Assembly: GCA_037447655.1 (NCBI GenBank) | Contig: JBBHKE010000697.1 | Span: forward strand, 1-64,000 | Direction of reading: 5' to 3' | DNA length: 64,000 nucleotides | From: Zygnema cylindricum | Taxonomy: Eukaryota > Streptophyta > Zygnematophyceae > Zygnematales > Zygnemataceae | In this document: positions 33,778 through 45,983 of the stretch, in pieces | How positions within the stretch are numbered: position 1 is the stretch's first letter | Layout: each line of letters begins with the position of its first letter | Translations under genes and position numbers: made by a program | The notes under the pieces: generated by a model | What the model was told of the DNA's origin: nothing | The model's database searches: none | What the model saw: only the letters and a program-made list of their open reading frames with translations

Positions 33778-34949
33778 ATGGCTGCCCTTGTTGCATCACC
33801 TGCTCTGTCCGCATCTACCTTTGCCGGCCAGACTGCCGCACTCGGCCGTCAGGTTGGAAATGTCAAGGCACGTGTGCAGATGACATCTTGGTACGGACCA
33901 GATCGCCCATTGTACTTGGGCCCTCTTTCCGGAGATGCTCCCTCCTATCTTAAGGGAGAGTTCCCTGGAGACTATGGCTGGGACACTGCTGGCCTCTCTG
34001 CTGATCCTGAGAGCTTTGCCAAGAACCGTGAGCTTGAGGTAATTGCAGTGGCCTGTGTTGTTTCATGGTTGTGAGAATAGCAATGATCATCTGTAGCAAT
34101 GGTGCAGTCTTTCGATTTTTGTAAGTAGTCTACCGTTATCTTAAACGTATAGAGTGAAGGATCCTATGAAACTAATCTCGACAGCCTGTAAATGTCTAGC
34201 GTCTTCTTGTTTGCACCTGCAAACGATTTCCAGAATGTCCAAATTGGATAGAAACCAAATTGTTTTATAATTTCCTTTATTCAATCCACTACGTCAGGGC
34301 TATCCTGATTTTGCTGTCAAAAATTTCTATGAGGAGATTGTCGTCTTCTCATTTTGCCAACCTGATTCTTGACTTGCTTTGGCACTGGCCTTGTCTCAAT
34401 TTTCAACCTGAATATGATTTTAACCTACGATTTTTTGTTCTGCAGGTGATCCACGCCCGATGGGCCATGCTTGGAGCCCTCGGATGCCTGACACCCGAGC
34501 TCCTCTCCAATAATGGTGTGAAGTTTGGTGAGGCTGTGTGGTTCAAGGCCGGTGCTCAGATCTTCGCTGACGGTGGACTTGACTACTTGGGCAACCCCAG
34601 CCTGATCCACGCACAGAGCATTCTCGCCATCCTCGGAACACAGGTGGTGCTCATGGGAGCCATTGAGGGATACCGCGTATCCGGTGGACCTCTGGGAGAG
34701 GTAGAGGACCCGCTGTACCCCGGAGGCAACTTCGACCCCTTGGGCTTGGCCGACGACCCCGAGACCTTCGCTGAGCTCAAGGTGAAGGAGCTTAAGAATG
34801 GGCGACTTGCCATGTTCTCCATGTTCGGATTCTTCGTCCAGGCCATCGTCACCGGAAAGTCTCCCCTCCAGAACTTGTCGGACCACCTTGCTGATCCTAC
34901 CGTGAACAATGCCTGGGCCTATGCCACCGCATTCACACCTGGTCAGTAG
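33778..34949 (+). CDS. LHCB: LHCB-11: LHCII protein lacking the RKT phospho-site (second subtype)
   Basis: Exons 33778-34038 and 34446-34949, with a 407-base phase-0 intron, encode 254 residues. It shares with LHCB-10 the short [14 protein letters not shown]-terminus and the [22 protein letters not shown] and ADPTVNN changes. It differs from LHCB-10 at [12 protein letters not shown] and ends ATAFTPGQ. The last part of exon 1, from the [13 protein letters not shown] codons to the intron, is nearly identical in bases to LHCB-9, suggesting gene conversion. The donor GTAATTGCAGTGGCCTG is similar to LHCB-10's GTAATTCCAGTGACCTA, so the two are each other's closest relatives. Confidence 0.93.
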
Positions 34950-36906
34950 AGGTTTTAGTTCCTTAGTTAGATGCTGCTGCAATATTCTCTCGGAGGATGT
35001 AATTTTTCCAGGCTCGGAAACTGTAGATAATGGGGAATGCAATAATGAAGTGTTAATTCAGTCCCCATAGTTAGTTTTGTTGGTTTCACCTAGTTGTCAA
35101 AGACTTCTGCTGGTGTAGTTACCAAAATTGTATTTATTACCTTTTCATAAAAGTATTTGTGTTTCTACCTAAATTGTGATTCTTAATTAGTTTGTAATAT
35201 GTTGCTTTTGATTTCTATGCATATGCTTTAAGCTGCAATTTGTTTGCAGTTTGAAAGGTTTACTTTCTTCTCTTCTTGCTGTTTGGTTTTTCAAATGCTG
35301 ATTTACTCTAAAAACATTAATTTCCACTTTAAAACATTAAGTCTCTACTACACTGGTCAGTTTCCCTGATATATTAACCGCCGGTCTCTGATTTTTTGAA
35401 TTGCAACTATTCGCAAACGGCAAGAGTATTGAGTGAATTCAAAATTTTCGGTTGCCTTATTTGGCTATCCGACCATATGTCAAGGTCAAGAAATTGAGTA
35501 TTGCAACACAAAAAGGGAAGAATTTCCTTAACCTATTGGAGGTCGCCCCAGTACATGTCAAAAATCAATGTCATAAACGAAAAAGGAAGAAAACAGAATA
35601 AAGGCATACGTACGCTTTCAAATATCAAACAAGTTCATAATTCAAAATGCTAAGTAACTACAATATGCTGCTAAAGGTTTATGATAGACGGCCCAAAATC
35701 AATACGCAATCCTTCAAAAAAAACGGTGAAAAGTGACCAAATCCTGAGAACGGAGGGGACGTGACAGCAGGTGAAAGGGAAAGAAACAGGTGGATTTACA
35801 ACGGTCCACATTGTAATTATAATGTTATATCTTAACCAGAAGACACATCCAACGGCGGGGTACACAACAGAAAATACGTACAGAAAAACTTCATTACTGA
35901 CTTCTATAATGTTGTCTTCACCGTTGGATCGCATTGAACCGGACCCTCAAAAAGACTATCCGATATTCGGCATTGCTGCTGAATATCCTGACGTGCCCGA
36001 ATGTACGGCTATGCTCGTAACTGTAAACCGATTGTATTTGATAACAAAAAAAAGCAAAGATATCCGACAGCGGTATATATGTTCTTTACTGTAAATGTTC
36101 CTCTTGTATCGTTTTATTTTATAACAGTTATACAAGATTGTGTTTTCTTATCTTTGAGATAATAATATAATGATACCAACCTTACCAAAATCCGTGACAA
36201 TAATTTCTGCCAAATTTACAGCCGATAAACTCATGGATCTCCTTTCCTTAACATTTTGAAATTTCAATTTTTTTTATCAAATCCTGACATTTTACAGTTA
36301 TTGATTAACTGTAAGATTTAAAGAGTCTCATGTCAACCAAGCACCGGAAATTCACCAGATCATCAGTGACATAATACTAACACATTATCATTTTACACTG
36401 AGTTTACCTTCATACCTCACAAAATGAATCATAATCATATACCAACTGTATATGAGGAGTTAGCCATACCATCAGATAACACCATCAAATGTTTGATTGA
36501 CATTTGTAGAACCAAGCAATTGTTAAGAAAAAAAAGTTGACCTTTTACGCTTCAAACTTGCAGTCACCATTCTCTTTTGAAAACAACAAGGAAGAATAAG
36601 AAATAACAAGCAAACACAACATACACATAACAAACGACACCCCTTATGATGTCTCCACAACCGATACCTTAAAACCCTAAAAATCTCCTAGCACATAAAT
36701 TAGGCCAAAAAAAGACAAAAAAAACATTTCATTATATGCAACTCGTTGAGAAAAACTCAACGAATTGGATTTACCTAGTCCTTCCTGCTTTTGGAACATT
36801 AACCTGAAACTACTCGCCCAAATAGATACTAACGCTAAACTGACCTATCCAAACCCAGCCGTATTCTGCCCTAATTCCCATATAGTCTGAGAAGTCAAAA
36901 ACATAA
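34950..36906. other. Spacer between LHCB-11 and the synaptotagmin-like gene
   Basis: No gene is supported. The first few hundred bases are the LHCB-11 3' flank. From 36570 onward the sequence is the right arm of the inverted duplication (3' flank of the synaptotagmin-like gene). Frames at 35771-36094 and nearby show no family similarity. Confidence 0.6.
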
Positions 36907-37085
36907 TTATCCAGTTCTGTGTTGAAGCCAGCTCATTTCCAACAATATTTGTCCCTGTTTTGCTTGATTCAATTGGTACACGTCCCGAATTCGCTGATTA
37001 TCAACCACATCTTTCAGTTTAATCTCCACATAGCCTAAAAGACGTCTTGCAGTGGTCAACAATGTGATCATATCATCCCCATTGT
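36570..37085 (-). repeat. Right arm of the 36-kb-spaced inverted duplication
   Basis: The reverse complement of this segment matches positions 1-480 almost base for base, covering the last 59 codons of the synaptotagmin-like gene and its 3' flank. The visible left copy starts at the base paired with 37085, so the true duplication may reach further into the gene. About 30 extra bases are present here near 36630-36670. Confidence 0.9.
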
Positions 37086-40000
37086 GCCAAATTTCAACCC
37101 TCAATTTTGAATGAATTGGTGGAGCTCCAAACAAAAACTCAAATTCCTCGTCCCAATGTGGATCGGCCATATGCTGTACGAGCTGTGCATTCAACAACCC
37201 ATAAATTTAAAATTAGAAGAAAACAAAATAAAAAAAAACAAATTCTCGTCCACGAACACTACCTAAACAGAAAAAGAATGTCTCCAACAAAAGAAAATGA
37301 CATGGAGCAATGGAGGAATTCCGGAAGAATATTAATCCAAAAAAAGGATCTATATGCAATCCTCAAGGAACGCATCGCACATCATGCCAAAACTATAGAA
37401 AAGAAAACAGTCAGAAGCAAAACTTTCAAATTACTTCAAGAAACTCATAGGAGAAAAGAACCCATGACCAAAAACTCATTCACAAGACCGAGATGAGCCC
37501 CGCTCCCAATACCTTCGAAAGAAGCTGAACAGAAAAGAAATGTAAAGGATGGCAAATTGTTCTGAAACCTTACCCGTGTCTTACGTGCGTCCGAGCCAAT
37601 CACAATCTTGCAAAAAGTTCGAGCATTTCTGTCTTTGTGAAGCTCAAGATTCATTCCTCGTCTAATAAAAACCTCCAACAATCCTGATTCCACTCCAGGC
37701 GCAGGTTTCATAGGAAAAGACGACATGGAACCTCCGTCAGCCGGTGGTCGAAGAGGATCTTCGGCATGATGTTGAAAAAGACGAAAAGTCGCGTCCACTT
37801 CCAGAAGTCCCGCGTTGTTGCTTTTGAAAAGGCGACTGGCTTTAGACCGTAGCTCCAGCGCCATTTTCTGGAGAAAAAAAAAGAAAGGGACCAGTGGAAT
37901 GATAGTGTTCTGAGTGTTAAACGGGTTACATCGAGAGTGCGGATACCTCATTTATAGGAAGTGCAATGTTTATCATTGTTGTTTTAGAAGTGTTAGGAAG
38001 GGGAGAAGGAGAGGGAGACAAAGAGGAAATGAGGTAGGCATTGAATCTCAATGGCTGAATTATAACCATAAACTAGAGGTCATAAAAGTTAATAAAAGTC
38101 TGTCGGAAAATTAAGCGTATCAACAGTGTCTAATATCAGGCATTCACTACCTAGGTTGAACAAACACAACGCATTTACAACTGCATTTAAACAAACTAGA
38201 CTTGTTTTCAAACATTGGCTTGGTTGGTCAAACTTTCGGGACTTCTAAAACCCTAGAAGACGACGTCCATTGACCTGACCTCAGAAAGATAACTTTGAAC
38301 TAACTTCAAACCTAAAACTATTGATCCAAATTATTTTAAAGTGCCTCACCTTAGTTTGATTCGGCACCAGAGAGTTGACAGGTAAAGTAGCAGTTCCTAA
38401 AAGGCTGTCACGAAACACGGCATCATAGTCCATCACCTGTTTAAACGCCCTCACAAAACAAAATTGTTTGTTAATCTTACAATAATGGTGTTGTCCTCCG
38501 TAACAGCCATTACGCACTCAAAGCTTTTTTCCAGTAAACTTAACTCGGCAATCTTGCTGGCAGAATCTCTGCACTGTGTTCAAAAGCATCGGTACGAGTA
38601 CTGCCAGGTAGGCCGTTTACTCTCCAAATTTGAGAAGGTTTCCTTTTACATACTTCTCCATAAGAAAAAGAGAAGTCCTAAGGGTCCTCGCTAAAGTTAT
38701 GCGTATCGATCGCACCAGAAAAAGATACGTTGATAAAGATATGTTAATTTTTTTTTACAGATATTTGTGTTATATTCAAGAATTTTGAGTCTGAAAAATG
38801 CATGTATGACATCAACTAAATCACTTTTCTTGTACAAACCTTGCATCTTTTCCTATGGAGATTTTGAAGCAATTTTCCACTAGCCTTTGTGCATTTCCTA
38901 TCAGCATTCATTCAGTACCCCACCTGCCAGTATACAGGCGTGCAAGTAAACCAAATGCACCAAAGCTGAAGCCTCAAGAAAACCATACTATGTGTGGCCT
39001 AGTGAATTGGTACAAACATGGTTTGAAATTCTTGTACCAATACCGACGTGAATAAATATTGTCAGCAAATTGAGGTAGCTGATACAACAACACAAAAAAT
39101 ACACCGACATAGAATTGTGCGATTTAATACCCTTATTTAATACCCTTACCCAATTCATTTTTGGCGGTATGGTTCCTGATAATCGATAATTATCTGTACT
39201 GTTGTACTATTGTACGATGTGAAGTACAATCTTTCAGTAGCCGCAGAAGGACTAAGTTCAAAAGAGTTACCAAGAAAATTATTTCAAAGCCCCGCGCCAT
39301 CAGGCACGCAGGCCCGCGGTGACCGTCGGATTACCAAAACCAAAAACCAGAATTGATAATTTACAGAGTTAAGCGGTTTCACACGTTGAAAATAAAGTAT
39401 TTTTCATGCGTACAAACTCATCACATGTGTGATTACAGCTCACACCGTACAGAGGTTTTCGTCCGTGGAAAAGCCCCGTGCATTGATTATTCAATTTCCA
39501 TATCTTCAGCCAAAATCTGGCCTCCTATCAGAAGTCTCATCGACATTAGTTTTCGGGCCAATTCTGTCGGTGTAATGGGAAGCAAGTTGTTAAAGCATAC
39601 ATCATGAAAAATATCGTTGTTTGACTGCCGATATATCGATTATCCGTGAAACCAATTATCAGTTATTGGTAAATGGCTTCTGACGAGCAACACTATATAT
39701 TACGATGCATTAAAAACATCCTACTCAGGCAATCCAACTATTAAATGTGGACAGCGCAACAAACAAACGCGATACTGTACAACTGCTTTTATTCTTCTTG
39801 TTCCTAATTCCAAGTAATAGCGTGATAGAAACGGTGCAAGAAATAAGAAACAGACAAAAAGAATTGTCATTCAAGTTTTTTGTTCATAACTGAGAAACTA
39901 AAGAGTTTCATGGATGAGTTAAAAATAAAGATCCAGAAAAAGAACTAACTCTTATTTGCAGCGCGTCCTTCTCCCTGTCGTCCACTGCCAGCATGAGCTG

Positions 40001-43000
40001 CTCATCCCACTGAGGGTTGCAGGTTGACTCCTTGCTTGTAGTTCTAGCAGTCCGATTCTCGTCCATGGAAACCTGCAAAGTGGGAAAGAAAACAACTGAA
40101 AACTCAAAAAAAAGGAACAAAAATGGACTGATTCAACAACAGTAGACCTGACATATCAGGGCTGGAAAGACCAGAACTGGATTAGACTCAGGCACGTTTT
40201 TTTCATTGCAGTCTCACGAATGAAACATAAGAGTCTTACCAGAAGATTGTTACCTTACAATTGTGCAAGGATCAAATGAGTTTGGGAGCAAAATAAAACA
40301 TTGGCATTCATAGCAATGCACTTCACTGCTCATCCCTATTGGAGCTAAATCACTTGAATTGGAGTGACTGGTTTTCTGAAAAAAAAATCATAAATCGTGT
40401 TAAAAATATCTTAATTACATGGCCCGTAACAGGCCTTGTTGCTACATTTCAAAATAACACTTTAAGGTCAATATAATAATGTATAAAACTAATAATTCAC
40501 TATCTCCAATAGTCATAGCTGGTTGTGTACTGCATTGAATTCAAAGAAAAGGACTGGAAGAGAATAAAATAGAAGACAACGATTGGAAAGAAAGGAATCG
40601 ACTTGAAAAGCAGAGAGCTGAACTGAAAAAGGGTAGGGGACTAATATGGACTAAATTAAACTAAGGGCACAATTGAAACAAGTCAAAATGAAAAGTGAAA
40701 CGACAACTGAAATGAACGGACTTGCACAGAGGGGAGAGGGGAGAGGAGAGAAGGGAGAGGGGAGAGGGGAGAGGGGGAGAGCGAGTTGTCGTCGTCGGGG
40801 AGAGAGTCGAGATCTGACCTTCACATAGGGTGCCGGCAACCCTATACCCTGGTACACCAATCCTCTGGCTCGCACCATAATTAGTGTGACTGTCCCAATG
40901 GCGTGTCGTGTCCCGGCAAGAGCCTCATGCTGGAGAGGGAACAGAAAATGTCGAGGCCACAAAAGCCAGTCGGCCAATACCGAGTGCATTATTCCCAAAA
41001 CCAGAGGCTTCACTCGGGGGATCATGAGAAGGTCGAGACCGCCGAGAGCCGTGACTTTGGCATCCACGTTAGGCTGAGAGAGAGGAGGGAGATGGGAGGG
41101 AGAGAGGAGGGAGGGAGGGAGAGAGGGAGGGAGGGAGGGAAGAAGGGGAGGATAAGAACGGAAGACAATCAGGACAAGAGAGTTGACTTTTTTACCGACA
41201 CAAGGTGGAGAGAGTGAGAGAGAGAGGAGAGAAAGCAAGGCAAGAAGGAGATTCAACAAACACCCTTTTAGAAATATATAATCACATGGACTGAGCGGTC
41301 AAGAGGAATACATCTAAATGCAGGCACATTAATTGCGATACAGAGGAAATCACTAACCATTCCTAATTTTTATTCACATACCTTATCCATAAGTGACACT
41401 TTTACTCCCGCAAAACAGGGGAACTGAGCCGTCAAAGGAGTAAGAGTGATTCGACAGAGTCCTGTCGCGTGAACTTCGGACACTTGTGCGACCGTGACGC
41501 CTCCGAAGGCTCCCACTTCACATATAAGAGAAGCATTTGTGGCAAATTTGACTGTTGTTTCGATAATACATTCGTCTCCCAACGTTTCGACTGCCTACAG
41601 CACTACAAAAACAGACAAGACATTCACTAAACGACGAAAGGAGGAAAAGAGAAGTATGGACAAGTTTAAACTAGCTACACACTAGACACAAACATTCACT
41701 GTAGGAAAAAGGAAAGGATAGGAAAACACAGCTACAGTTCCAGTAACCACAACAGAGGAGAAGAAAGATTAACAAATAAAAAACACAAACATAAGGACAC
41801 AAAAAAATATAAAATACAGAAATGTACAGAGACACGGTGCACAGGAGGAGAGAGCAAAATTTACTCAAGGGCATCATCTTAGGATAAAAAAAGCACCGAA
41901 AAAAGTGCAACAGGAAGTTGAAAAAAAATATGGCTAGTATGGCTACGATCCAGACACAAAAAGTCACCTATATATAAAACTGAAACTGACTGCTTTTCTT
42001 ACGCAATACAAAAACAGAAAAAACGACCATATGCTTAAAATCGATAATTTTCAGGAAGTCTTCTATTCAGAAAAGCAAAATGGATAGAGATACATTTTTG
42101 GTAAACGGCCCAATGAACGCACCTTAACAGAATCGAATGTCGGTGGAAAATTTCCAAGTGACATGCTTATAAATTTTACACTCATACCACATTCCACAAA
42201 TTTCTCCTTCACAAACTGAAAAGACACAAAAGAAAACAAAATATTAAGGAAAACAAAAGAAAACAGTCAAATGCACATAAGTATTCATTTCAAAGAACAA
42301 AAACAAAGAAAGAAAGCACCTTTTGCCATACTGTTTCCTTATTTAATGCCTACACACTGTGTACCACATTTCCTGCTAGAAAAGTGTGGAGAACATCAGA
42401 GCAATCCTTTTGATTTGATTTTTGTATATTCACTGATTCACTGATTCTTGCATATATGATACAAGTCTATATGTTTTCTCTGGAAGCAGTTTTAGTAAAT
42501 GTGAACTAAGTCTATATGTTTCTTGTCAAAGCTGTCCTAGTAAATCCTTTTAAAGTGTGAAAAACAAGAATTAGAGCGAACAGTACCCCTTCCAAGGGAT
42601 TCCCCATCATGAAAGCGTTTAAATTGACATTGTTCAAAATGACTGTAAAAAATCGTAACTAAATCTACACTAATTACGGTAAACTGTTGCTCACACAGTA
42701 GTAAACACAATTATTTTTAATAATGTTGTGTATCGGTAGGGTTTTGCCGATAACCGATATGTCCCTTTTTTTGGCTTACCGATAATCGATATATCGGTAC
42801 TTGCGTTATCGCGATAAAAAACCGATACGCGATAACACCAGTATCGATAAATATCGGCGATATTTGTACGGTTTATGCCGTACAGTTGTACGGATAGATT
42901 TTCACACTGAACTCCCGTTACAGAGAGTACGGAACAGATTGTCATACGTGGCATGCCATGCTATATACAGTCAGTAATATAATACAATATATTATAAAGT

Positions 43001-43775
43001 ACTATTATATAGAGTACTATATTTTTTCCTACTTATCGCCGATAAGAAATTTGTGGGTCTCGGAGCGATATATCGGGACCCCCCACCGTTCGATAACAGA
43101 TAACTATTGGTATCGGTTTTACCGCGATAAATTTCTTGCCTATACAAAACACTAATTTTTAAATTGAACAGCAAAAACATCTTCGGTTCTCGTTCAAACC
43201 CGGGAAACCCAAATCTAAATGGAAAACCCAATGGAAAACCCGATGGAAAACCCAAATCTAAACGGAAAACCCCAAATCTAAACGGAAAAACCAAATCTAA
43301 ATGGAAAACAGAGTAGTCGCCTATTTAAAAGAACTCATTTTCTTCGAGAAACCTATATTTTTCAAAAAACCCCGAAGAAAATTTCATACATTGCCAGCTA
43401 TAAACAATAACATCAGGGTAAATTGAATCAAACGATTCATTCTGAACATATCAACCAAGAAAACATTATACAAGGTCTCGCTTTAAAAGAGACAAAAACC
43501 TTAATCAAAACCCAATATATATCAACCAAAAATTGCAAGTTTGGTAAGGGAAAAAAAAAACAACTTACCGGCCACACATTTTTCTTGAACATGTCGACTG
43601 AAACCACATTTATATGGGGCCATGCCTTGGCAACCATGGAGTTTATCCATCCCACTCTCTCCAAACCGGGACTTTTCACCCACTCAGGAACGTCTTGGAG
43701 GAGGCGATGGAGCTCTTCCTCATCAGTGATGTCCACAATTCGCTTCACCTGAGACGCCAGCAGGGAGAGAGCAAG

Positions 43776-43814
<39 letters not shown>

Positions 43815-45211
43815 GAGAGGGAGAGGGAAGAGAAGAGGGAAGAGAGAGAGGGGAGGGGGGGAGGGAAGGGGGAGAGAGAGAGGAGCTGCTATTGAAAAAA
43901 GAGAACTAATTTGAAGGACGACCAGAGAGAGTGATGCCAGATAGAGTTAATAATCAGAAAAGACAATCAAAAAAGTTAAGAGGAAACGAGACATAGTCCT
44001 AAAATTAATCAGGCGAAACCAAAGATAGAGTCAAAGAGACATAGGGGAAAGGTCATGAAAAATCCAAAAGTTAAACAGAAAGACATTCAAAGACAGTGTC
44101 TATGTGATGTGTGTGCGAAAAACTACTAAGGAGAGAGAAATCAGAGAGCCAATGAGACAGTATAAATGAGAAAGACAGACTTAATATTTTTTTTTTTAAG
44201 TCAACCATTCAGAGCTAATGCCAGCATTAAGAAGAGAATCTCCCATAAAAAATCACCGAAACTGTCCAACTGACCAGAGAACTAACTTACAGCCATATAA
44301 AAAATACTCTTTACAGGTTCCTTGATCACACCCAACAGATTCAAATGAATGTAAATCTTAGTTAAAAGATGTTGCAATAAAACCGAAATTGGCCTTGTAG
44401 AATTTACCAAAAATGTGCGTACATGTACACATTTCATAGAATATTACTTTGTCATTCAAATGAATCTCTGGAAAATCAGCAGAGAATATTATTGAGTCAC
44501 CGTATGAATAGGCAAGCCAAGACTGGATATCAGTACCAGTTCATGCCAAGTGGGTACCAGTTCCATATCCATTTCATCGGTTTGATATAATTTAATCCAC
44601 AATGCTTAAGAAAATGCCAAAAAAAAGTAATAGATATACCGAGATGAGTGATCCACATTAATCCTGGTGGGCAGTTGCCAAGAGGAACCACTGACACCCA
44701 ATAACCTCTAGACAACCCCAAAAATACCTTCCCCTAAAAAACCCAACAGAACACCTCGAAGAAAACCAGAATTATCCTTACAAAAATCATAACACAATCA
44801 TAAAAAAAATAAACGTAACAAACAAAAAACAGAATCAGGAAAAATCTCAAAAGGCCTAAAACTTACCTGAGGAACTTCCACTTCCAAGCTCCTTCTGCAA
44901 CTCAACACGAATGACGTCACCGCTAACCCTAATCCCAACCCTAATCCAAACCCAAGAACTTCCCCAACCAGCTGAAATCCGATCTTCAAAATTGTCTTGC
45001 CTGTCAACCAAAGCAACCTCAAGGGAATATTCCTAGAACGTTTTTGTCTACTTCCTTCTCTTGAGGTAACCTTCCGGGTATCTTCTGGTCCTGCTGCTGC
45101 TCCTTGATCTTTCTTCCATGAGCTGACAGGTGGACCAATTCCTGACGAGCCTCCAGCTGGTGAAGTTGAAAATCGCGGATTTCTTCTGATCGGAGAACCG
45201 ACAGATGGCAT
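36907..45211 (-). CDS. SYT: Plant synaptotagmin / extended-synaptotagmin-like protein (SMP + two C2 domains), nine exons
   Basis: Proposed exons: 44867-45211, 43569-43748, 42123-42215, 41382-41594, 40819-41073, 39950-40072, 38350-38436, 37574-37867 and 36907-37182. Every junction is GT-AG and phase 0, giving about 621 residues. Exon 1 ends in a hydrophobic hairpin-like stretch (GEVLGFGLGLGLGLAVTSFVL), the expected ER anchor. Exons 2-5 form the lipid-transfer SMP domain, with WVKSPGLERVGWIN, SLGKFPPTF and CRITLTPL..FPCFAGVKVSLMDK. Exons 5-7 form the first C2 domain and exons 8-9 the second. Such proteins tether ER to plasma membrane and move lipids. In C2A the usual Asp of the calcium loop is absent (GLPAPYVKV), so calcium binding is doubtful. 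The start is uncertain: 45211 is the first in-frame ATG, but a Lys-rich frame stays open to about 45397 and an upstream exon is possible. Confidence 0.82.
39160..39670. repeat. Imperfect inverted-repeat element in a synaptotagmin-like intron
   Basis: Left (CCTGATAATCGATAATTA, about 39175) and right (ATATCGATTATCCGTGAAACC, about 39632) segments are partly complementary. The element lies within the 38437-39949 intron. It may belong to the same CGATAATCG-rich family as 42.73-43.14 kb. Ends are not defined. Confidence 0.35.
40728..40800. repeat. Purine-rich (GA/GGGA) tract 3' of a synaptotagmin-like exon
   Basis: GAGGGGAGAGG-type low-complexity DNA lies just past the 40819 exon edge. On the gene's sense strand it is a CT tract shortly after the splice donor. 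Confidence 0.8.
41074..41240. repeat. Purine-rich tract forming a giant polypyrimidine tract at a 3' splice site
   Basis: On the gene's sense (minus) strand this is about 160 bases of CCCT/CTCT sequence. It ends directly in the CAG acceptor of the exon starting at 41073 and is interrupted once by unique sequence near 41155-41200. Confidence 0.8.
42727..43145. repeat. Dispersed CGATATATCG-rich repeat (copy 2), in a synaptotagmin-like intron
   Basis: About 420 bases are dense in TATCGGT/ACCGATA and CGATATATCG words, with related sequences in inverted orientation at both ends (TGTTGTGTATCGGT.. and ..ATACAAAACA). It shares a GGTCTCGGAGCGATATATCGG phrase with the 1.53-1.80 kb segment. It is probably a MITE family. 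No coding capacity. Confidence 0.5.
43198..43309. repeat. Short tandem repeat (AAATCTAAAYGGAAAACCC units)
   Basis: About six degenerate copies of an 18-19-base unit containing GGAAAACCC lie head to tail inside the 42216-43568 intron. Confidence 0.8.
43755..43895. repeat. GA-repeat tract at a 3' splice site of the synaptotagmin-like gene
   Basis: On the minus strand this is a CT-rich run of about 130 bases just before the acceptor of the exon beginning at 43748. It includes a perfect (AG)n run near 43780-43805. Confidence 0.85.
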
Positions 45212-45983
45212 TCCTGAAGAGACAGCAGGGTCTGTACCTGGCTCCCCCAAGGCATCAGAGGAGTCAACATTAGGTTGTTTTGTCTTCTTCTGTCCATCAT
45301 TTTTCCTAACTTTTTTATCCTTTTTGAGTGTTTTTGACCCTCCAGGATTTGAAGGGCGGCTTTTACCGCCGCCCACTGAGCCAGCCAGTGGTGAATGTCA
45401 GCAACAGGAGATGATGACGTCAGCAAGAGGAAAAACGACGTCGGCACGGAAGAAAGCCGTCAGCAGCGAAGAATGACGTCAACGTTTTTAGAAACCTTAA
45501 TTGTGGTAAGTTTGTCTAATGAGAATATCATTGTACTTGCTGAGTTTTTTTTCTGGTTTGCGACCATCCAGAATAGCAAATCGTACGGCAAGGAATGGCT
45601 TCACTGTTTTAAATTCAAAGGATTTTTAGATGAAAAGTCAAATTTGACAAACACATATTTACAGAAAAAAGTAATCGATTAAGTTACACAAAATATTAAC
45701 ACTAAAATGAATTTAAGAAATTTGAGAAAATATGTTTACTTGCAATAAATTTCAAAGGAAAAAGATGGCATTGGCAATGACGACAGATCGGAACGAAAAT
45801 CGTTTCAGATTCAGCTGATTTCCCTCACAAAAAACCACCATTATTTCACCTATGTTTAGTATGTTTTTTTTGTATCCTAGCGAATTTTATAAAATTTTAG
45901 GTTACGCCAGTTAATTTTGCAGCCCCTCCTCCAACGGCAAGCAGAATCGAATCTAGGGTGACCTTCCATCAGCGTGAAAGTAG

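Noticed and set aside
35771-36094. A 107-residue frame in the LHCB-11 to synaptotagmin spacer
   Set aside because: AT-rich, no homology, no conserved context; looks like a chance frame.
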